Shown here: positions 8,649-12,900 of the stretch, piece by piece | Layout: every line of letters begins with the position of its first letter | Position numbering within the stretch: position 1 is the first letter of the stretch | Assembly: GCA_023441145.1 (NCBI GenBank) | Contig: JAEZQN010000081.1 | Coordinates: 1 to 12,900 of the forward strand | From: Bacillota bacterium | GTDB taxonomy: Bacteria; Bacillota; Clostridia; Lachnospirales; Lachnospiraceae | Direction: 5' to 3' | Length of the DNA: 12,900 nt | The notes under the pieces: generated by a model | Told to the model about the DNA's origin: nothing | The model's input: the letters and a program-made list of their open reading frames with translations, nothing else | Databases searched by the model: none | Program-made: the position numbers and the translations under genes

Positions 8649-9521
8649 TTAAATATTTGCGGTTGATGGCGTTAATCTCATCCTTTTGCTTTTGTGGAAG
8701 AACAGAAAGAAGTCAGCAGATGGGCGATAGAGATAAAAGCCTTGTAGTAAATCTACTCCTAAGTAGATAACAGTATGTAATTCTTTAAAAGTTTCAATCC
8801 CTTCTGCCAAAGATATCATTCCATTTTGCTTAGCAAATTGAATGATGTTAGCCACCAAATGCCTCTTTTTTTCATCATTGTTTATGTTGGAGATTAGGCT
8901 ACGATCAATCTTAATATATCTTGGATTATATTTAAGAAGGTTCAATTCGTTGCCATAACCAGAACCATAGTCATCAAGAGCTAGCTGTGAGCCTAAGATG
9001 TTTAGTCGTTCTTTTAGCAACAAGTGTTCTTCCTCAGTATGAATATAGATTTCAGATGCTTCTACTATAATTTTATGAGTTAAAGTATGATACATTTTAT
9101 AAAAGCAATCAAAATCTTCTTTGGTGAGAGGTTGATTAGGTAGACAATTAATAAATAAGTATTTATCCCCAAAATCTGATAGTTTATCTTTATAGAGTTT
9201 CATTATATTAAAAAATGTATAATATTCGATTTCATACAGCTTTTTTTGCTGTTCTTCTATTTCAAGTACCTCTAATGGGGTTAATCCAATGGATTCATCC
9301 GTTCTCATAAGGGCTTCATATACATAAATATCTCCATTTTTAGCGGAAATAATAGGTTGGAAATAGTAGTGGAAGAAGTTATTGTTAATAAGCCTTTCAA
9401 ATTGGTCATTTCTTTGAAGCTCTTCTTTTTGCTTTTGAAAGGAGGAAGGCGTAAACTCATTTTTTTCTTTTTTGTTAAAGCATATGGCCTCAAATAGTGC
9501 ATAATTTGTATTGGTAATCAA
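8649..9521 (-). CDS. EAL-domain open segment of the broken gene (c-di-GMP phosphodiesterase type)
   Basis: This is the longest intact stretch, 290 residues if counted from the TTG at 9521. That codon is not a real start, since the frame stays open upstream and continues the GGDEF remnant. EAL domains cut cyclic di-GMP to pGpG. Catalytic signatures are present: EALMR (E at 9317-9315), the Asn in LFINCLPNQ, VEASE, LALDDYGSGYG (DD at 8975-8970), IKID (Lys at 8912-8910), LAEGIET and LQGFYLYRP. The domain itself therefore looks able to bind metal and substrate. The last residues after SADFF are out of frame; the other frame continues SVLPQKQKDEINAINRKY into the tail. Confidence 0.7.
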   Translation of the reverse strand: MITNTNYALFEAICFNKKEKNEFTPSSFQKQKEELQRNDQFERLINNNFFHYYFQPIISAKNGDIYVYEALMRTDESIGLTPLEVLEIEEQQKKLYEIEYYTFFNIMKLYKDKLSDFGDKYLFINCLPNQPLTKEDFDCFYKMYHTLTHKIIVEASEIYIHTEEEHLLLKERLNILGSQLALDDYGSGYGNELNLLKYNPRYIKIDRSLISNINNDEKKRHLVANIIQFAKQNGMISLAEGIETFKELHTVIYLGVDLLQGFYLYRPSADFFLFFHKSKRMRLTPSTANI

Positions 9522-9695
9522 CTCATCTAAAGTCTTGCTCTGAGTAGGATACCGGGTGTATCCACATTTTATGGCGCAAAGGGAATCGTCTTTTAGTAGC
9601 GTACGAAGTTGCTCCTTTAAATCCTTATTATATTGCGATATAATTTGCTTTTTAATTTTCCCACTTTAATACCCCTCCCCAAGAGATATACTCAT

Positions 9696-9723
9696 ACTGT
9701 ATCATAACGGATAAATTTGTAAA
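9696..9723 (-). promoter_or_regulatory. Promoter candidate of the broken EAL gene
   Basis: On the minus strand, TTTACA (9723-9718), a 16-nt spacer and TACAGT (9701-9696) with TGA directly before it (extended -10). It lies about 32 nt upstream of the GTG start. Retention of a promoter and a strong ribosome site suggests the gene was recently functional. Confidence 0.55.
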
Positions 9724-9751
9724 AAGAAATGCTGAGATGTAAATAAATGTG

Positions 9752-9787
9752 AAAAGCTACCCTTTATACTCAAAAAGGGTAGCTTTT
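9752..9787 (-). terminator. Terminator of ribU
   Basis: AAAAGCTACCCTTT (9752-9765) and AAAGGGTAGCTTTT (9774-9787) form a perfect 14-bp stem with an 8-nt loop. It starts 10 nt past the ribU stop and ends before the EAL gene's promoter, so the two genes are separate units. A and T ends make it symmetrical. Confidence 0.8.
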
Positions 9788-9797
9788 GGTCATATTA

Positions 9798-10457
9798 TTA
9801 TATATTTTTCTTATCCATAGAAGGAGATACTTTATTTTCACGTCTAACAGAATTGGTTCCTTTAAGGAGAGGTGAAATAAACTTGTATAAAGCAGTTGTT
9901 AGCACAGAAACAATAGTACATTTTAGCAGATTAAATGGTAGTACAGCAAATACCATAAAGGTATAAAGGTTAGTAATTGAGTTGTTCTTTTCGGTCCCCA
10001 TTGCTATAATACCCTCCATTGTAAATTTACCATTAGAGGCTGTGATATAAGCTGGTAAGGTGATATAAGCATTGATAAAACAAGATGCTATACTCATTAG
10101 TATGACTGCAATCATTAGACCGAGTACTGCGGATAGTTTCGACTTTTTGTACTTGTAGATTGAAGCTGCAGTAAATACAAAGATAGAGCCAGATAAAAAA
10201 TTAGCTATTTCTCCAATGAAGCCAGAATCAGTACCAGAGACAAGAACGTGAAGAACATTCTTTAAAAACTCCATAAGAATACCAGCTAGGGGACCCATAG
10301 CAAAGGCGCCAATCATAATGGGTAGGTCGCTGACATCCACCTTATAAAATGGTGGTGCAAATGGTACAGGGGTGGAGATAAGCATAAGCACCGTAGCGAT
10401 TGCGGATAACATTGCCATTAATACTAGATTTCTTGTGGATAACAAATTTGTTTTCAT
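9798..10457 (-). CDS. ribU: Riboflavin ECF transporter substrate-binding subunit RibU
   Basis: S component of an energy-coupling-factor transporter that binds riboflavin in the membrane. The shared ATPases EcfA/EcfA' and the coupling protein EcfT are not in this window and are usually encoded elsewhere. The 219-residue length and about six membrane segments fit the family. The RibU signature is clear: FYKVDVSDLPIMIGAFAMGP at about residues 37-56, then LAGILMEFLKNVLHVLVSGT and GEIANFLSGS. The C-terminus ends in a charged tail of about 25 residues. The ATG at 10457 has a perfect AAAGGAGG site (10471-10464). The FMN riboswitch in its leader independently supports a riboflavin role and predicts repression when FMN is plentiful. 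Confidence 0.93.
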   Translation of the reverse strand: MKTNLLSTRNLVLMAMLSAIATVLMLISTPVPFAPPFYKVDVSDLPIMIGAFAMGPLAGILMEFLKNVLHVLVSGTDSGFIGEIANFLSGSIFVFTAASIYKYKKSKLSAVLGLMIAVILMSIASCFINAYITLPAYITASNGKFTMEGIIAMGTEKNNSITNLYTFMVFAVLPFNLLKCTIVSVLTTALYKFISPLLKGTNSVRRENKVSPSMDKKNI

Positions 10458-10502
10458 GATAATCCTCCTTTAATTATGAATCTAAGTTCCAATTAAGAAG
10501 AA

Positions 10503-10543
10503 AAGATTACTGTTCTTAGCATGGTAGCAAGAAAAGTAATCTT
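10503..10543 (-). other. Second hairpin in the ribU leader
   Basis: AAGATTACT and AGTAATCTT arms (9 bp), one mismatch, then five more pairs and a G-U wobble around a loop near CTACCATGC. On the minus strand it is followed by TTCTTCTTAATT. It lies between the riboswitch terminator and the ribosome site. It may be a back-up terminator, an RNA-stabilising stem or a remnant; its role is not known. Confidence 0.5.
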
Positions 10544-10549
10544 CGGGTG

Positions 10550-10599
10550 GTGATATGTAAAAAACCTCGGAATATATTCCGAGGTTTTTTACATATCAC
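10550..10599 (-). terminator. Riboswitch-controlled terminator, an exact 50-nt palindrome
   Basis: The two 25-nt halves are perfect reverse complements. The GC-rich core ACCTCGGAA / TTCCGAGGT is flanked by an A6 tract and a T6 tract and then TACATATCAC on the outside. On the minus strand it lies directly after the FMN aptamer, the usual place of the expression platform. Confidence 0.88.
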
Positions 10600-10603
10600 G
10601 TTC

Positions 10604-10713
10604 TCTTCTCTCATCCAGACTTTACTGTCGGTTTTGGAATTACACCAAATCAACCACATAAGTGGGTCGCGGACTATCACCGCCGGTTGGGAATTACACC
10701 CTACCCCGAAGAA
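10604..10713 (-). promoter_or_regulatory. FMN riboswitch (RFN element)
   Basis: On the minus strand the aptamer runs from TCTTCGGGGTAGGGTG (10713 downward) to GGATGAGAGAAGA (ending at 10604). All main RFN blocks are present: AGGGTGTAATTCCC, ACCGGCGGT, CCGCGACCC, GGTGTAATTCC, CCGACAGT, AGTCTGGATG. P1 closes by TCTTC with GAAGA. Known behaviour of this class: FMN binding favours the downstream terminator. The 5' P1 segment CTTCGGGGT (10712-10704) can alternatively pair with ACCTCGGA of the terminator's first arm (10585-10578), giving a plausible antiterminator; that pairing is my inference. Confidence 0.95.
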
Positions 10714-10757
10714 CTTATTAAATTGATGAAAACATAATGCTTTTTACTTTCGTGTAT

Positions 10758-10786
10758 AGTATACGTTTATCAGATTTATTTGTCAA
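10758..10786 (-). promoter_or_regulatory. Promoter of ribU
   Basis: On the minus strand, a consensus TTGACA (10786-10781), a 17-nt spacer and TATACT (10763-10758). It is about 45 nt upstream of the riboswitch aptamer, predicting a leader of roughly 290 nt before the ribU start. Confidence 0.88.
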
Positions 10787-10838
10787 TACTGACCAGTTAA
10801 TTAGTTTATTATATGTAGATTTTTTATTTCTATGCAAT

Positions 10839-10864
10839 GCTTACTTGTAAAGCTTACTTGTAAA
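10839..10864 (+). repeat. Tandem 13-bp direct repeat
   Basis: GCTTACTTGTAAA occurs twice, back to back and without mismatch (10839-10851, 10852-10864), in the AT-rich gap between the ribU promoter and the AEC transporter gene. It may be a duplication slip or a pair of binding sites. Confidence 0.7.
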
Positions 10865-10898
10865 AAAATAAAAAATAATGTACTGTTATTAATATGTT

Positions 10899-10925
10899 TT
10901 GGTAAAGACTAATACTAGGTAGTAT
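10899..10925 (+). promoter_or_regulatory. Possible promoter and overlapping dyad before the AEC transporter gene
   Basis: TTGGTA (10899-10904) and TAGTAT (10920-10925) are separated by only 15 nt, so the promoter call is weak. The -10 candidate is half of a dyad, ATACTA-GG-TAGTAT (10912-10925), which could be an operator. The rest of the 10787-10957 gap holds only AT-rich sequence and the 13-bp repeat. Confidence 0.35.
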
Positions 10926-10957
10926 CTTAGTGTTTAATACGAAAGGAAAATGATAGT

Positions 10958-11881
10958 ATGGACATGACACAGGTTATAAATCAGATGATTGTTTTGTTCC
11001 TAATGTTAACGATAGGGTACATTTGTGGTAAGACAAAAATTTTTTCAAAGGAAAGTAATCATACCCTTTCAAGAGTGGTTATATATGTTGCCAATCCGGC
11101 TCTAATTATAAATACTGTAACTAGTGGGCAGATTACAGGCAGTAAAAGCTATACATTACAAATTATAGGCTTTTCAGTGTTATTTTTTATTGTGGTTCCT
11201 ATTTTAGCTAAGGTATTTACATTTGTAGTACCTTTTACAAGAAAAAATCGAAAGACCTACGAAGCCCTCTATTGCTTTTCCAATTGTGCGTTTATGGGAA
11301 TCCCGGTAATCAATGCTTTGTATGGTCCAGAGGCTATTTTTTATGTAGCCATCTTTTTGATCCCTTTTAACATACTGGTATATACCTATGGAATTCTTCT
11401 GCTTTCTGGAGAACAAGAGGGGAATGTCAAAATTAATTTTACCAAGATACTAAATCCAGTTGTGATTGCTTCTATAATTACACTAATCATTTATTTCTTA
11501 AATATAAAAACGCCTTATGTAGTGAATGAAACTGTCTCATTACTTGGTGCAATCACGACTCCTTTAGCCATGATTACCATTGGTTCTAATCTTTCCTTTA
11601 TACAAGTGAAAGATGTATTTCTTGATTGGAAAATGTATATTTATGCTATTTTAAGACTGCTTCTATTCCCTGTTGCGGTGTGGCTGATTTTCCGTTTTTT
11701 TATTCAAGATGTTATGCTTTTAAATGTTATGGTTGTCATATCTGCCATGCCAGTAGCTGCCAATGTAACCTTAATTTCCAATGAGTATGGTGGAGATTCT
11801 AACACAGTGGCCAAGGCAACCTTTATGACTACATTAATTTCCCTTGGCTCCATTCCAATTCTTGCAGCTCTTATTTTGTAA
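10958..11881 (+). CDS. AEC family transporter (auxin efflux carrier type)
   Basis: Membrane carrier of the AEC/membrane transport protein family (PF03547), 307 residues, the usual length. Bacterial members include malate and other organic-acid carriers; the substrate here is unknown. About ten hydrophobic segments are visible, in two groups of roughly five. Family landmarks: NPALI near residue 46, FSNCAFMGIPV near 107-117, PLAMITIGSNL in the second half, and MPVAANVTLIS near the C-terminal end. It starts at an ATG with AAAGGAA at 10942-10948. It is divergent from ribU and its riboswitch. No clear hairpin follows before the next gene at 12002, so the two may share a transcript. Confidence 0.88.
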   Translation: MDMTQVINQMIVLFLMLTIGYICGKTKIFSKESNHTLSRVVIYVANPALIINTVTSGQITGSKSYTLQIIGFSVLFFIVVPILAKVFTFVVPFTRKNRKTYEALYCFSNCAFMGIPVINALYGPEAIFYVAIFLIPFNILVYTYGILLLSGEQEGNVKINFTKILNPVVIASIITLIIYFLNIKTPYVVNETVSLLGAITTPLAMITIGSNLSFIQVKDVFLDWKMYIYAILRLLLFPVAVWLIFRFFIQDVMLLNVMVVISAMPVAANVTLISNEYGGDSNTVAKATFMTTLISLGSIPILAALIL

Positions 11882-12001
11882 AACTAAATGTTAGGATGTA
11901 ACTGTATTAACACATAATACTAACCTAATTCGGCATAGGTATATAGGAAAGAGGAATACTAAATAGTAATCACCAATACCTAAATCGTAAAGGAGAATAG
12001 T

Positions 12002-12595
12002 ATGTATGTACTTCAAAATTGTTATATCCTTGACTATTTAGATTTGCCCACGATTCCGTGGATGCAGTGCCACACAACAACTATGTTGGATGATACTATT
12101 TTATGGACTGTGAAAAATGAGCCAATATATTCTGGCAAAGGATATGTTTATGGTGAGATTGGGGTTACAGCAAAAGAAGCCATGAGTTACATCAAATCCC
12201 AATATGGCAGCTTGGGAAAGCATAGAATGCTCTTATGTTATCCTTATTATACAGCTTCAAAAAGTGGGACTATAGATATGACCTATGAGAGAGTTGCCAT
12301 TGAGGCAGTGGAGGGAAAAATCGAGAATTTGAAGAAAAAGAATAGAGTGGATGAGACCTTGTTATTTAGAGAGGATGAGTTAGAGATTTTTGGTGATGAG
12401 GAGTTCCTTACTAGGGAAGAAACCTTAGAAATCATAGATTATAGCTGTACGCTAAAGAAACGATTTGCTGGGGAATTAGAGTATGGTAAGAATATAATTA
12501 TTTATTGGAGTTATGTAGAGGAGACATTACGTAATATGATACCAAAGGGAAATCCCTTTCTAGTGTTTCATCAAATAAAGGTGTTGGGTGTATAG
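12002..12595 (+). CDS. Hypothetical protein of 197 residues
   Basis: I do not recognise this protein. It starts at an ATG with a strong AAAGGAG site (11989-11995, spacing 6), so it is very likely translated. It has no signal peptide or membrane segment and should be cytoplasmic. The first 90 residues are rich in Tyr, Trp, Cys and Thr (PWMQCHTTTMLDD near residues 19-31, CYPYY near 79-83). Residues about 98-150 are highly charged and probably helical (VEGKIENLKKKN, EDELEIFGDEEFLTREETLE). It follows the AEC transporter gene by 120 nt without an obvious terminator, and a clear terminator follows it. A role linked to the transporter is possible but unsupported. Confidence 0.7.
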   Translation: MYVLQNCYILDYLDLPTIPWMQCHTTTMLDDTILWTVKNEPIYSGKGYVYGEIGVTAKEAMSYIKSQYGSLGKHRMLLCYPYYTASKSGTIDMTYERVAIEAVEGKIENLKKKNRVDETLLFREDELEIFGDEEFLTREETLEIIDYSCTLKKRFAGELEYGKNIIIYWSYVEETLRNMIPKGNPFLVFHQIKVLGV

Positions 12596-12644
12596 AGTAA
12601 TGAAACTTGATAAATATGAAAAAACGGTGAAATAATATGAAATA

Positions 12645-12689
12645 GGCTATCTTTTTATATAAAAATATGATATAAAAAGATAGTCTTTT
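12645..12689 (+). terminator. Intrinsic terminator after the 197-residue protein gene
   Basis: GGCTATCTTTTTATAT (12645-12660) and ATATAAAAAGATAGTC (12670-12685) form a 16-bp stem with one G-U pair and a 9-nt loop, followed by TTTT. The stem is AT-rich but long. Confidence 0.8.
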
Positions 12690-12776
12690 AATTTGTATTT
12701 TTATTACTTAGAATTAGTTATAACGTAATGTGAAATCGTATATCGGTGATAACATTAAGAAAGTGAAGGGAAGATT

Positions 12777-12900
12777 ATGAGTAAAAAATATGCTGTGGTT
12801 GCTATGACAGTTTTAATGGGACTTTCTATTGTTGCATGTAATAAAGAGTCTGAAAATGAGGATGGAAAGAATTCTAGCAAACCAATTACTAGTGCAGATG
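12777..12900 (+). CDS. Putative lipoprotein, N-terminal part (cut by window edge)
   Basis: Open frame of 41 codons from an ATG at 12777 to the window end, with AAGGGAA at 12766-12772 about 5 nt upstream. The product begins MSKKYAVVAMTVLMGLSIVA, followed by Cys21. It has a short basic start, a hydrophobic stretch and a lipobox IVAC, which is a type II signal peptide for lipid anchoring. The following residues NKESENEDGKNSSK form the usual polar linker. Nothing of the functional domain is visible, so it could be a solute-binding or other surface lipoprotein. It lies 87 nt after the preceding terminator, so it starts a new unit. Confidence 0.8.
   Translation, partial: MSKKYAVVAMTVLMGLSIVACNKESENEDGKNSSKPITSAD

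Larger units (their letters stand above)
7415..9664 (-). pseudogene. Broken GGDEF-stub / EAL / beta-solenoid gene (three frameshifts)
   Basis: Read through three single-base losses, this is one gene of 751 codons (2250 nt present plus 3 missing) from a GTG at 9664 to the TAA at 7415-7417. GGGGAGGGG at 9672-9680 is a strong ribosome site 7 nt upstream. Breaks: (a) 9649-9659, in the A4/A5 runs after the start; (b) about 8704-8710, a T run at the end of the EAL domain; (c) 8165-8169, an A5 run in GGTAAAAAGG. Composite order: residues about 25-65 are the C-terminal end of a GGDEF domain (CGYTRYP, NTNYALFEA); about 90-345 are an EAL phosphodiesterase domain; about 400-700 are solenoid repeats with IGIG-type turns. 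I see no signal peptide or membrane segment, so it should be cytoplasmic. Sequencing error is possible, but A7 and T6 runs in adjacent genes are intact. Confidence 0.8.

Noticed and set aside
11882..12001. Terminator or promoter between the AEC gene and the 197-residue gene
   Set aside because: Only short imperfect dyads (such as GTTAG/CTAAC) and weak promoter-like boxes (TTAGGA, 16 nt, CATAAT) are present; none is convincing.

Overview
The window is AT-rich DNA with strong AGGAGG-type ribosome sites, sigma-A-like promoters, U-tailed hairpin terminators and an FMN riboswitch. This points to a low-GC Firmicute, most likely a member of the Clostridia (Lachnospiraceae-like). That placement is inferred from gene style and protein resemblance, not from a marker gene. 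I see no tRNA, rRNA, CRISPR array, transposase or phage gene.

Layout. (1) 1-864, minus: the N-terminal 288 codons of an AI-2E-family membrane permease, cut by the window edge. (2) 1026-2507, plus: a methyltransferase with HEAT-like repeats in front of a THUMP-like region and an RNA-methylase-type SAM domain. It is divergent from the permease, and the two promoters lie back to back. (3) 2621-4843 and 5003-7348, plus: two tandem paralogous lipoteichoic-acid-synthase-like enzymes, each followed by a hairpin terminator; the second has a near-consensus promoter of its own. (4) 7415-9664, minus: one long gene broken by three single-base losses. Read through, it encodes about 750 residues: a stub of a GGDEF domain, an EAL (c-di-GMP phosphodiesterase) domain with its catalytic residues, and a long beta-solenoid-like tail with IGIG-type repeats. 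(5) 9798-10457, minus: ribU, the riboflavin-binding S component of an ECF transporter. Its leader of about 290 nt carries an FMN riboswitch, a terminator that is an exact 50-nt palindrome, and a second hairpin. (6) 10958-11881, plus: an AEC-family transporter. (7) 12002-12595, plus: a protein I do not recognise, followed by a terminator. (8) 12777-12900, plus: the start of a lipoprotein gene cut by the window edge.

How the genes relate. This is mostly a row of independent single-gene transcription units, many of them for envelope functions (permease, two polymer synthases, riboflavin uptake, AEC carrier, lipoprotein). The clearest regulatory logic is FMN repression of ribU. The most unusual item is the broken GGDEF-stub/EAL/beta-solenoid gene. 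Its three breaks all fall in or beside short homopolymers and all have the same sign, while longer homopolymers in neighbouring genes are intact.
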